In this document: positions 7,387 to 14,690 of the stretch, in pieces
Layout: every line of letters starts with the position of its first letter
How positions within the stretch are numbered: position 1 is the stretch's first letter
Origin: Amycolatopsis saalfeldensis
GTDB taxonomy: Bacteria > Actinomycetota > Actinomycetes > Mycobacteriales > Pseudonocardiaceae
Direction: 5' to 3'
Length of the DNA stretch: 64,000 bases
NCBI RefSeq assembly: GCF_900110575.1
Contig: NZ_FOEF01000020.1
Span: 124,001-188,000 of the forward strand
Notes under the pieces: generated by a model
What the model saw: only the letters and a program-made list of their open reading frames with translations
The model's database searches: none
What the model was told of the DNA's origin: nothing
Translations under genes and position numbers: made by a program

Positions 7387-9414
7387 GTGTCGCATCCGCC
7401 GTCAGCCGCCTCAGCACCCGCCCCGCGCGTGGTGGTACCGGCGGGCACTACGGCGGGAGCCGCGGTCCGCGAAGCGGGCCTGCCGACCAAGGGGCCGGAC
7501 ACCGTCGTGGTGGTCCGCGACGCCGAGGGCAAGCTGCGCGACCTCGCCTGGGCCCCGGACGCCGAGGCCCGGGTGGAGGCGGTCGCCGCCAGCACCGAAG
7601 ACGGCCGCAGCGTCATCCGCCACTCGGCCGCGCACGTGCTCGCCCAGGCCGTGCAGCAGGAGTTCCCGGACGCGAAGCTCGGCATCGGGCCGCCGGTGCG
7701 GGACGGCTTCTACTACGACTTCGCGGTCGACAAGCCGTTCACGCCGGAAGACCTGCAGGCGCTCGAGAAGCGGATGAAGCAGATCGTCAAGGGCGCCCAG
7801 CAGTTCTCGCGCCGCGTTTTCGACTCGGTCGACGACGCGAAGAAGGAGCTGGCCGACGAGCCGTTCAAGCTGGAGCTGGTCGACCTCAAGTCCGATGTGG
7901 ACACCAGCGAGGTGATGGAGGTCGGTGGCGGCGAGCTGACCATCTACGACAACCTCGACCCGCGCACCAAGGAGCGCGTGTGGAGCGACCTCTGCCGCGG
8001 CCCGCACGTGCCCACCACCAAGTTCATCCCCGCGTTCAAGCTGACCCGGGTGGCCGCCGCGTACTGGCGCGGCAGCGAGAAGAACCCGCAGCTGCAGCGG
8101 ATCTACGGCACGGCGTGGGAGTCGGGCGAGGCGCAGGACGCCTACCTGGAGCGGATCGCCGAGGCCGAGCGCCGCGACCACCGCCGGCTCGGCGCCGAGC
8201 TGGACCTGTTCTCCTTCCCGGAGGAGATCGGCTCGGGCCTGCCGGTGTTCCACCCCAAGGGCGGCATCATCCGCCGGGAGCTGGAGACCTACTCGCGCCG
8301 CCGCCACGAGGAGGCCGGCTACGAGTTCGTGAACACCCCGCACATCAGCAAGGGCGAGCTGTTCCACACCTCGGGCCACCTGCCGTACTACGCGGACACC
8401 ATGTTCCCGCCGGTCAAGTTCGACGACGAGGACTACTACCTCAAGGCCATGAACTGCCCGATGCACAACCTGATCTACCGCTCGCGCGGCCGGTCCTACC
8501 GGGAGCTGCCGCTGCGGCTGTTCGAGTTCGGCACCGTGTACCGGTACGAGAAGTCGGGTGTGGTGCACGGCCTCACCCGCGTGCGCGGCCTGACCATGGA
8601 CGACTCGCACATCTACTGCACCAAGGAGCAGATGCCGGGCGAGCTGCGGTCGCTGCTCAAGTTCGTGCTCGACCTGCTGGCCGACTACGGCCTTTCGGAC
8701 TTCTACCTCGAGCTGTCCACGCGCGGCGACTCGGAGAAGTTCATCGGCGAGGACTGGGAGTGGGAGGAGGCCACCGAGACGCTGCGGCAGGCCGCCGTGG
8801 ACTCCGGCCTCGAGCTCGTGCCGGACCCGGGCGGCGCGGCGTTCTACGGCCCGAAGATCTCCGTGCAGGCCAAGGACGCGATCGGCCGCACCTGGCAGAT
8901 GTCCACGATCCAGCTGGACTTCAACCAGAACAAGCGGTTCGAGCTGGAGTACACCGCCCCGGACGGCTCGCGCCAGCGGCCGGTGATGATCCACCGCGCG
9001 CTGTTCGGCTCGATCGAACGGTTCTTCGGCGTGCTGACCGAGCACTACGCGGGCGCGTTCCCGGCGTGGCTCTCGCCGGTGCAGGTGGTCGGCATCCCGA
9101 TCACCGCCGACCAGGTCGAGTTCCTCCAGGGCGTGGAGAAGGCGTTGCGCGCCAAGGGAATCCGCGTGGAGACCGACGCGAGCGACGACCGCATGCAGAA
9201 GAAGATCCGCACGCACACCACGCAGAAGGTGCCGTTCATGCTGCTGGCCGGCGCCAAGGACGCGGAGGCGGGCGCGGTGTCGTTCCGGTTCCGCGACGGC
9301 GGCCAGATCAACGGGGTCGCGGTGGACACGGCGGTCGAGGCGATCGCCGAATGGGTGTCCCGCCGCGAGAACGCTTCGCCGAGCACCGAGGCCGTGGAGG
9401 CGATCCTGCGGTGA
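7387..9414 (+). CDS. thrS: Threonyl-tRNA synthetase
   Basis: Class II synthetase charging tRNA-Thr, 675 aa. Order: TGS-like domain (1-70), editing domain with HSAAHVLAQAV near residue 79 and the HG/SxxxC-type LCRGPH block, the catalytic core with zinc-site MNCPMHN near residue 358 and class II motif RALFGSIERFFG near residue 538, then an anticodon-binding domain (ITADQVEFLQGV onward). GTG start at 7387 follows AAGGAG. It begins the conserved thrS-HIT-PI lipid block of actinobacteria. No T-box leader is visible upstream. Confidence 0.97.
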   Translation: MSHPPSAASAPAPRVVVPAGTTAGAAVREAGLPTKGPDTVVVVRDAEGKLRDLAWAPDAEARVEAVAASTEDGRSVIRHSAAHVLAQAVQQEFPDAKLGIGPPVRDGFYYDFAVDKPFTPEDLQALEKRMKQIVKGAQQFSRRVFDSVDDAKKELADEPFKLELVDLKSDVDTSEVMEVGGGELTIYDNLDPRTKERVWSDLCRGPHVPTTKFIPAFKLTRVAAAYWRGSEKNPQLQRIYGTAWESGEAQDAYLERIAEAERRDHRRLGAELDLFSFPEEIGSGLPVFHPKGGIIRRELETYSRRRHEEAGYEFVNTPHISKGELFHTSGHLPYYADTMFPPVKFDDEDYYLKAMNCPMHNLIYRSRGRSYRELPLRLFEFGTVYRYEKSGVVHGLTRVRGLTMDDSHIYCTKEQMPGELRSLLKFVLDLLADYGLSDFYLELSTRGDSEKFIGEDWEWEEATETLRQAAVDSGLELVPDPGGAAFYGPKISVQAKDAIGRTWQMSTIQLDFNQNKRFELEYTAPDGSRQRPVMIHRALFGSIERFFGVLTEHYAGAFPAWLSPVQVVGIPITADQVEFLQGVEKALRAKGIRVETDASDDRMQKKIRTHTTQKVPFMLLAGAKDAEAGAVSFRFRDGGQINGVAVDTAVEAIAEWVSRRENASPSTEAVEAILR

Positions 9415-9959
9415 GCGACCCGGACGGCCCGGAGCTCGTCGAGCAGGACGGAGCGGGGGTCCCGGACGCGCTGCAGCGCCTGTGGACCCCGCACCGGATG
9501 GCCTACATCAAGGGCCAGGACAAGCCGGACGACGGCGAGGCGGACGGCTGCCCGTTCTGCCGCATCCCGGGCCTCGACGACGAGACGGCGCTGGTGCTGG
9601 CGCGCGGCGAAACGGTGTACGCGCTGCTGAACCTGTACCCGTACAACCCCGGTCACCTGATGGTGGTGCCGTACCGGCACGTGGCGGACTACCCCGAGCT
9701 GACCGCCGACGAGACCCGTGAGCTGGCCGAGTTCACCCAGCACGCGATGCGGGTGGTGCGCGTGGTCTCGGCGGCGCACGGGTTCAACATCGGCATGAAC
9801 CAGGGCGTGATCGCCGGCGCGGGCATCGCGGCTCACCTGCACCAGCACGTGGTGCCGCGCTGGGGCGGGGACGCGAACTTCATGCCGGTGATCGGGCACA
9901 CGAAGGTGCTGCCGCAACTGCTGGGCGAGACCCGGAAGCTGCTCGCCGACGCCTGGTGA
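9411..9959 (+). CDS. HIT-family hydrolase/Ap4A phosphorylase (Rv2613c-like)
   Basis: Histidine-triad nucleotide-binding enzyme, 182 aa. In mycobacteria the orthologue in the same position acts as a diadenosine tetraphosphate phosphorylase. The histidine triad is HLHQHVVP near residue 142; CPFCRIP near residue 45 looks like the Cys-rich zinc part seen in this subgroup; NIGMNQGVIAGAGI precedes the triad. GTG at 9411 overlaps the thrS stop (GTGA), so the two are translationally coupled. Pairing with thrS may reflect Ap4A made as a synthetase by-product (inference). Confidence 0.93.
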   Translation: MSDPDGPELVEQDGAGVPDALQRLWTPHRMAYIKGQDKPDDGEADGCPFCRIPGLDDETALVLARGETVYALLNLYPYNPGHLMVVPYRHVADYPELTADETRELAEFTQHAMRVVRVVSAAHGFNIGMNQGVIAGAGIAAHLHQHVVPRWGGDANFMPVIGHTKVLPQLLGETRKLLADAW

Positions 9960-9988
9960 CCCCCGGCTCCGCCACTCACGAGCAGGTA

Positions 9989-10002
9989 ATTGAGTCCTCA
10001 AT
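9989..10002. promoter_or_regulatory. Candidate MarR operator ATTGAG-TC-CTCAAT
   Basis: Inverted repeat ATTGAG/CTCAAT with a 2-bp spacer, 19 bp before the marR ATG. It is AT-rich against its surroundings and of the TTGA-TCAA type bound by many MarR proteins, so autoregulation is likely. Confidence 0.6.
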
Positions 10003-10020
10003 CAGGGGTAGGATGGGGTT

Positions 10021-10551
10021 ATGTCCGAACCGCGATGGCTTTCCGACGACGAGCAGCGAGTCTGGCGTGACTTCTCCATGGCCAGCGCCATGCTGCAGGC
10101 GCACCTCGAGGGCCAGCTCCAGCACGCGTCGGGCATGCCGCACACCTACTACGAGGTGCTCGTCTCGCTGTCGGAGGCCGAAGACCGCCGGCTCCGAATG
10201 AGCGAGCTGGCCGCGGTGCGGCGTTCGTCGCGCAGCCGGCTTTCGCACGCCGTCGCGCGGCTGGAGGCCAAGGGCTGGGTGCGGCGCGAGTCCTGCCCCA
10301 CGGACAAGCGCGGGGCGTGGGCGGTGCTCACGGACGAGGGCTTCGCCGCGCTGGAGGAGGCCGCGCCGGGTCACGTCGAGGCGGTGCGCGAGAGCCTGTT
10401 CGACCCGCTTTCGCCCGCGCAGGTGGCGGCGCTGGGCGAGATCAGCGCCGCGATCCTGGACCGGCTCCGGCCGCGTTGCGCGGCTGCCGAGGCCGCCGAA
10501 GAAGCGGCCGGCTTCCTCGCGCCGGTCGTCGAACTGCCGAAATCCGGCTGA
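10021..10551 (+). CDS. MarR-family transcriptional regulator
   Basis: Winged-helix regulator, 176 aa. The wHTH spans residues about 55-110: LRMSELAAVRRSSRSRLSHAVARLEAKGWVRR, then the wing CPTDKRGAWAVLTDEG containing the conserved DKR. N- and C-terminal helices form the dimer interface. It sits between the HIT gene and pgsA, interrupting a block that is contiguous in mycobacteria. A perfect inverted repeat lies in its promoter. Its ligand and other targets are unknown; control of the downstream PI lipid genes is possible but unproven. Confidence 0.9.
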   Translation: MSEPRWLSDDEQRVWRDFSMASAMLQAHLEGQLQHASGMPHTYYEVLVSLSEAEDRRLRMSELAAVRRSSRSRLSHAVARLEAKGWVRRESCPTDKRGAWAVLTDEGFAALEEAAPGHVEAVRESLFDPLSPAQVAALGEISAAILDRLRPRCAAAEAAEEAAGFLAPVVELPKSG

Positions 10552-10651
10552 TCGACCGGCGGGTCGCGGGGCGGGACGTCGGGGTCCGCGGGGCGGGTCG
10601 ATAGGCTTTCGAGGCCCACCCGCCCCCGAGCCAGGTGCACCAGACGACGAG

Positions 10652-11347
10652 ATGCTCAATATTTTCGCCCGTGCCTCAGTCTCCCGCGTCACCGATCCCA
10701 TCGGCCGGACGCTGGTCCGGGCCGGACTGACCCCCAACGCGATGACCGTGATCGGCACCGCGGGTGCCGTCGCGTGCGCGCTCGCCTTCTTCCCGCAGGG
10801 CCTCCTGCTGTGGGGGACCTTCACCGTGTGGGGGTTCGCCATGCTGGACCTCCTCGACGGCGCCATGGCCAGGGCCCGCGGCTACGGCACCCCCTTCGGC
10901 GCCGTGCTCGACGCGACCTGCGACCGGCTGGTGGACGGCGCGCTGTTCGCCGCCATCGCCTGGTGGTGCTTCGTGGTGGACCACAACAACCGGGCCGCGG
11001 CCGCCGCGCTGATCTGCCTGGTGCTCGCCCAGGTGATCTCCTACGTCAAGGCCCGGGCCGAGGCGTCCGGGCTGGAGGCCGACGGCGGCCTGATCGAGCG
11101 TGCCGAGCGGCTGATCATCGCGCTCGTCGGCACCGGGCTGCACGGCCTCGGCGTGCCGTGGACCGTGGAGATCACCCTCTGGCTGCTCGCCGTGCTGTCG
11201 GCGGTCACGCTGATCCAGCGCGCCGCCGCGGTCGCGAAGGCCGCCCGCGCCGTCGCCGCCCGCCAGGCCGCGGAACCGCCTGTGGCGCCGGACGGGCCGC
11301 AGGCGCCGCTGGCCGGAGACGTGCGCCCGGGCGGGGCGCAGCCGTGA
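10652..11347 (+). CDS. pgsA: Phosphatidylinositol phosphate synthase (CDP-alcohol phosphatidyltransferase)
   Basis: Membrane enzyme condensing CDP-diacylglycerol with inositol 3-phosphate to give PI phosphate, precursor of PI and PIMs. 231 aa with about six membrane helices. The CDP-alcohol signature is complete: DLLDGAMARARG, then GAVLDATCDR, holding the metal-binding aspartates. It matches Rv2612c in position, directly upstream of the PIM acyltransferase with a GTGA overlap. The C-terminal 30 residues are Ala/Pro-rich and variable. Confidence 0.93.
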   Translation: MLNIFARASVSRVTDPIGRTLVRAGLTPNAMTVIGTAGAVACALAFFPQGLLLWGTFTVWGFAMLDLLDGAMARARGYGTPFGAVLDATCDRLVDGALFAAIAWWCFVVDHNNRAAAAALICLVLAQVISYVKARAEASGLEADGGLIERAERLIIALVGTGLHGLGVPWTVEITLWLLAVLSAVTLIQRAAAVAKAARAVAARQAAEPPVAPDGPQAPLAGDVRPGGAQP

Positions 11348-12264
11348 GCGCGCTGTCCCGGCGGCTCGGCGAGTTCGGTTACGCGGCGGGCTGGAGCCTC
11401 ACCCGCCGACTGCCGGAATCGCTGGGGGCGATGCTGTTCGGCCTCGGCGCGGACGTCGCCGTGCGCCGGGGCGGCGGCGGGGTGCGCCAGCTGCGCGCCA
11501 ACCTCGCGCGCGTGGTGCCGCAGGCCGACGAGACCGAACTGGACGAACTGGTCCGCCAGGCCATGCGCTCGTACTCGCGCTACTGGTACGAGACCTTCCG
11601 CCTGCCCGCGATGGACCGGGACACGGTGATCGGCAAGGTGGGCGCGAAGATCACCGGCGTCGAGAACATCGACGCCGCGCTGGCCGAGGGGAACGGCGCC
11701 GTGTGCGCCCTGCCGCACAGCGGCAACTGGGACGCCGCGGGCGTCTGGATGGCGGACTACCTGGGCAGCTTCACCACCGTGGTCGAGCGGCTGGAGCCGG
11801 AGTCGGTGTACCGCCGGTTCGTCTCCTTCCGCGAGTCGCTGGGGTTCGAGATCGTGCCGTTGACCGGTGACAGCGCCGCGATGCGCGTGCTGCTGAAACG
11901 GTTGCGGGAGAACAAGGTGGTCTGCCTGGTCGGCGACCGGGACCTGACCGCGAGCGGCCTGCCGGTGAAGTTCTTCGGCGACCGCGCGCGGATGCCGGCC
12001 GGCCCGGCGCGGCTCGCGGCCACCACCGGCGCGGCGCTGCTGCCGGTCGGCTCGTGGTTCACCGAGGACGGCTGGCAGATACGGGTGCACCCGCGGATCC
12101 GGGTCACCGCCCGCGCGGAGGTGCCGGCGGCCACGCAGGCGCTGGCCGACGTCTTCGCCGGCGACATCGCCGCGCACCCGGCGGACTGGCACATGCTGCA
12201 GAAGTTCTGGCTTTCCGACCTCGAGGCGGGCGAAAGCGCCGGTCTCGAAGAAGCAGCGAGCTGA
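11344..12264 (+). CDS. Phosphatidylinositol mannoside acyltransferase (PatA type)
   Basis: Lysophospholipid-acyltransferase-like enzyme that palmitoylates the mannose of PIM on the cytosolic membrane face, 306 aa. The catalytic HX4D motif appears as HSGNWD near residue 124; GDRDLTASGLPVKFFG and AGPARLAATTGAALLPVG are the substrate-pocket blocks of the HtrB/LpxL fold. The GTG start overlaps the pgsA stop, and pimA starts 4 bp after its stop. Gene order equals Rv2612c-Rv2611c-Rv2610c. Confidence 0.92.
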   Translation: MSALSRRLGEFGYAAGWSLTRRLPESLGAMLFGLGADVAVRRGGGGVRQLRANLARVVPQADETELDELVRQAMRSYSRYWYETFRLPAMDRDTVIGKVGAKITGVENIDAALAEGNGAVCALPHSGNWDAAGVWMADYLGSFTTVVERLEPESVYRRFVSFRESLGFEIVPLTGDSAAMRVLLKRLRENKVVCLVGDRDLTASGLPVKFFGDRARMPAGPARLAATTGAALLPVGSWFTEDGWQIRVHPRIRVTARAEVPAATQALADVFAGDIAAHPADWHMLQKFWLSDLEAGESAGLEEAAS

Positions 12265-12268
12265 ACCG

Positions 12269-13459
12269 GTGGCGGGGGGCCGGGGACAAGAGCGACCAGA
12301 GCACCGGCACGGGCTGAAGATCGGGATCGTCTGCCCGTACTCCTTCGACGTGCCGGGCGGGGTGCAGGGGCACGTGATCGACCTGGCGCGGGCGCTGATC
12401 GAGCGCGGACACCGGGTGTCGGTGCTGGCGCCGGCCGACGAGGACGCCGTGCTGCCGGACTTCGTGCACCCGGCCGGGAAAGCGCTCGGCGTCCGCTACA
12501 ACGGCTCGGTGGCGCGGCTGCAGTTCGGGCCGGTGTCCTACGCCCGGGTGCGCCGGTGGATCCGGGACAACGGCTTCGACGTGCTGCACCTGCACGAGCC
12601 GGCCGCGCCGAGCCTGTCCCTGCTGGCGTTGAAGATCGCCGACGGGCCGATCGTCGCGACCTTCCACACGGCGACCACCCGCTCTCGCACGCTCTCGGCG
12701 TTCCAGCCGGTGCTGCGGCCGCTGCTGGAGAAGATCACCGCGCGGATCGCGGTGTCCGCGCTGGCCCGCCGGGTCCAGGTGGAGCACGCGGGCGGCGACG
12801 CGGTCGAGATCCCGAACGGCGTCGACGCCGAGTTCTTCAGCCGCGCCGTCCCGCTGGAGGGCTACCCGCGTGCGGGCGGCACGGTCGGGTTCGTCGGCCG
12901 CTTCACCGAGCCGCGCAAGGGCATGGAGGTGCTGCTGGAGGCGTTGCGGCGGCTGCTGCCGGACTTCGAAGACCTGCGGCTGCTCGTGGTCGGCCGCGGC
13001 GAGCCGGACCAGCTGCGCCGGATGGCCGGGCCGCGGCTGTGGCCGCACATCGAGCTGCTGGGCCAGGTGGACGACGCGACGAAGGCGCGCGCCCTGCGCA
13101 GCGTCGACGTCTATTGCGCGCCGAACACCGGCGGCGAGAGCTTCGGCATGATCCTCACCGAGGCCATGGCCGCGGGCACCCCGGTGCTGGCCAGCGACCT
13201 CGACTCGTTCCGCCGGGTGCTCGACGACGGCACGGCCGGGATGCTCACCGGGACCGCCGATCCCGCGTCGCTCGCCGACGGTCTGCGCGAGCTGCTCGGC
13301 GACCCCGCGCGGCGCGCGTCGCTGGCCGCGGCGGCGGGGGAGCGGGTGACCGCGTACGACTGGTCGGTGGTGGTCACGCAGGTGCTGCGCGTGTACGAGA
13401 CGGCGATCGCCGCCGACCCGCGCCGCGTCGTCGCCGCGGACCGGGAGCTGGCCCGGTGA
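12269..13459 (+). CDS. pimA: Phosphatidylinositol alpha-mannosyltransferase PimA
   Basis: GT4 glycosyltransferase that adds the first mannose from GDP-mannose to the inositol of PI. 396 aa. The N-terminal lobe has IGIVCPYSFDVPGGVQGHV, and HLHEP and FHTATTRSR follow; the C-terminal lobe has GFVGRFTEPRKGMEVLLEA and the nucleotide-sugar EX7E region CAPNTGGESFGMILTEAMA. GTG start at 12269. Third gene of the PI/PIM operon. Its stop overlaps the GTG of the repeat-built micro-ORF at 13456. Confidence 0.95.
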   Translation: MAGGRGQERPEHRHGLKIGIVCPYSFDVPGGVQGHVIDLARALIERGHRVSVLAPADEDAVLPDFVHPAGKALGVRYNGSVARLQFGPVSYARVRRWIRDNGFDVLHLHEPAAPSLSLLALKIADGPIVATFHTATTRSRTLSAFQPVLRPLLEKITARIAVSALARRVQVEHAGGDAVEIPNGVDAEFFSRAVPLEGYPRAGGTVGFVGRFTEPRKGMEVLLEALRRLLPDFEDLRLLVVGRGEPDQLRRMAGPRLWPHIELLGQVDDATKARALRSVDVYCAPNTGGESFGMILTEAMAAGTPVLASDLDSFRRVLDDGTAGMLTGTADPASLADGLRELLGDPARRASLAAAAGERVTAYDWSVVVTQVLRVYETAIAADPRRVVAADRELAR

Positions 13460-13680
13460 TCGGGACGGGCCGCTCGCTGCCGGGCGCTGTGGTCGCCGGG
13501 CGGGCGGTGTTCGGGACGCGGGCAGGGTTGTCGGCGCAGCTGGTGTTCGGGACGCGGGCGGGGTTCCTGGGGCGGCCGGTGTTCGGGACGCGGGCAGGGT
13601 TCCCGACGCACGCGGTGCTGCCGGTGCAAGCGGGGTCCCGGATGCGGCCCGAGCCGGGCGCGACTGAGGCGGGCGCATGA
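13456..13680 (+). CDS. Repeat-built 74-codon ORF linking pimA and the LemA-like gene
   Basis: GTG at 13456 overlaps the pimA stop (GTGA) and its TGA overlaps the next ATG (ATGA), so it could be translated as a coupled link. The middle is three 12-residue repeats beginning VFGTRAG (36-nt period). It has no known domain and no ribosome site of its own beyond the pimA 3' end. It may be a real small protein, or a translated spacer created by repeat expansion that keeps the operon coupled. Low confidence as a functional gene. Confidence 0.35.
   Translation: MIGTGRSLPGAVVAGRAVFGTRAGLSAQLVFGTRAGFLGRPVFGTRAGFPTHAVLPVQAGSRMRPEPGATEAGA
13507..13614 (+). repeat. Three tandem 36-nt repeats
   Basis: Units start at 13507, 13543 and 13579. 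Each begins GTGTTCGGGACGCGGGC followed by A or G and GGGTT, with a variable second half. The period is a multiple of three, so the frame is kept. Confidence 0.9.
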
Positions 13681-14165
13681 GCGTGCTGGCCTGGCTCCTG
13701 CCCGTGGTCGCGGCGATTGTGCTGCTGGGCGGGCTTTTCCTGGTGGCGACGGCGAACCGGCTCGACCGCCTGCACGTGCGCACCGATGCGGGCTGGGCGG
13801 CGCTCGACGCCGCGCTCGCCCGGCGCGCGGTGGTCGCGCGCGCGGCCGCGGCGCTGCTGGACGGCGACGGCACCGGGCTGCACGCCGCGGCCGAGCGGGC
13901 CGAAGGCGCCGCCCGCGCCGACCGGGAGGCCGAGGAGAACGAGCTGACGCTCGTGCTCGCCCGCGTCGACCGGTCCCGGCTGCCCGCGGTGCTGGCCGAG
14001 GAGCTGACCGACGCCGAGCACCGCGTCGTCATCGCGCGGCGGGTGCACAACGACGCGGTCCGCGACACCCTGGCGCTGCGCCGCCGCCGGAAGGTGCGGT
14101 ATTTCAAGCTCGCGGGCACCGCCCCGTTGCCGGAGTACTTCGAGTTCGCCGAACCGGACCTGTAG
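13677..14165 (+). CDS. LemA-like membrane-anchored protein
   Basis: 162 aa with an N-terminal membrane helix (residues 4-24) followed by a helical, charged cytoplasmic part. NRLDRLHVRTDAGWAALDAALARR resembles the LemA N-terminal helix and AEHRVVIARRVHNDAV resembles the LemA ENR-YND segment. The C-terminal YFEFAEPDL tail is conserved-looking. LemA proteins have no settled function. In M. tuberculosis the slot after pimA holds a membrane protein with a Nudix domain; none is seen here. Start overlaps the micro-ORF stop. Confidence 0.65.
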   Translation: MSVLAWLLPVVAAIVLLGGLFLVATANRLDRLHVRTDAGWAALDAALARRAVVARAAAALLDGDGTGLHAAAERAEGAARADREAEENELTLVLARVDRSRLPAVLAEELTDAEHRVVIARRVHNDAVRDTLALRRRRKVRYFKLAGTAPLPEYFEFAEPDL

Positions 14166-14183
14166 CGGTGGCAGACTGAAGCC

Positions 14184-14687
14184 ATGACCGCTGAACCGGA
14201 CGCCTGCGCGGTCGCGCACGGCGAAGCCGAGGACAAGCCGGCCGAGCGGACGCTGGTCGCCGTGTTCGCGTCGCCCGTCTCGCGATACCTGCTGGCGTAC
14301 GCCGCCGACGCGGGCTACCGCACCGTGCTGTTCGAGCCCGACGCCGCGCGGGCCACCGGTGATTTCGACGTCCGCACCACGCCGCCGGAGCTGGACCGCG
14401 GCACCGACGTCGTGGTCACCGACCACCACCGGCCCGAGCTGGGCGAGGTGCTGCGGACCGCGCTGGCCGGAGACGCGCGCTGGATCGGCGTGCTCGGCAA
14501 CCCGCGTCACCCGGGCCCGCATGTCGAGGCGCTGACCGCGCTCGGCGTGCCCGCGCCGGACATCGCACGGGTGCACCGGCCGGTCGGGCTGAACATCGGC
14601 TCGCGCACCCCGCCGGAGATCGCCATCGCCACCTTGGCCGGCCTGCTCGCCGACCGCAACGACCGGCCGGGCGGCTTCGAGTTCTGA
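14184..14687 (+). CDS. XdhC-family Rossmann-domain protein
   Basis: 167 aa containing only the C-terminal Rossmann half of XdhC/CoxI proteins, which insert or sulfurate the molybdenum cofactor for xanthine dehydrogenase-like enzymes. Motifs: VVVTDHHRPELGEVL, RWIGVLGNPRHPGPHVEAL, and VHRPVGLNIGSRTPPEIAIA, the last being the family hallmark. The N-terminal XdhC Cys domain is absent. No molybdoenzyme gene is nearby, so the partner is unknown. ATG at 14184 lies 18 bp after the LemA-like gene. Confidence 0.85.
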   Translation: MTAEPDACAVAHGEAEDKPAERTLVAVFASPVSRYLLAYAADAGYRTVLFEPDAARATGDFDVRTTPPELDRGTDVVVTDHHRPELGEVLRTALAGDARWIGVLGNPRHPGPHVEALTALGVPAPDIARVHRPVGLNIGSRTPPEIAIATLAGLLADRNDRPGGFEF

Positions 14688-14690
14688 AGT

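Noticed and set aside
7411..9216. 601-codon minus-strand frame opposite thrS
   Set aside because: Antisense shadow of a fully conserved tRNA synthetase; no domain and low-complexity composition.
13507..13614. 36-nt repeats suggestive of a CRISPR array
   Set aside because: The period includes a conserved and a variable part, but variable parts are only about 13 nt, frame is kept, and no cas gene is nearby.
12104..14236. 710-codon minus-strand frame across the PI/PIM genes
   Set aside because: Ser/Ala/Arg-rich shadow opposite four conserved genes.
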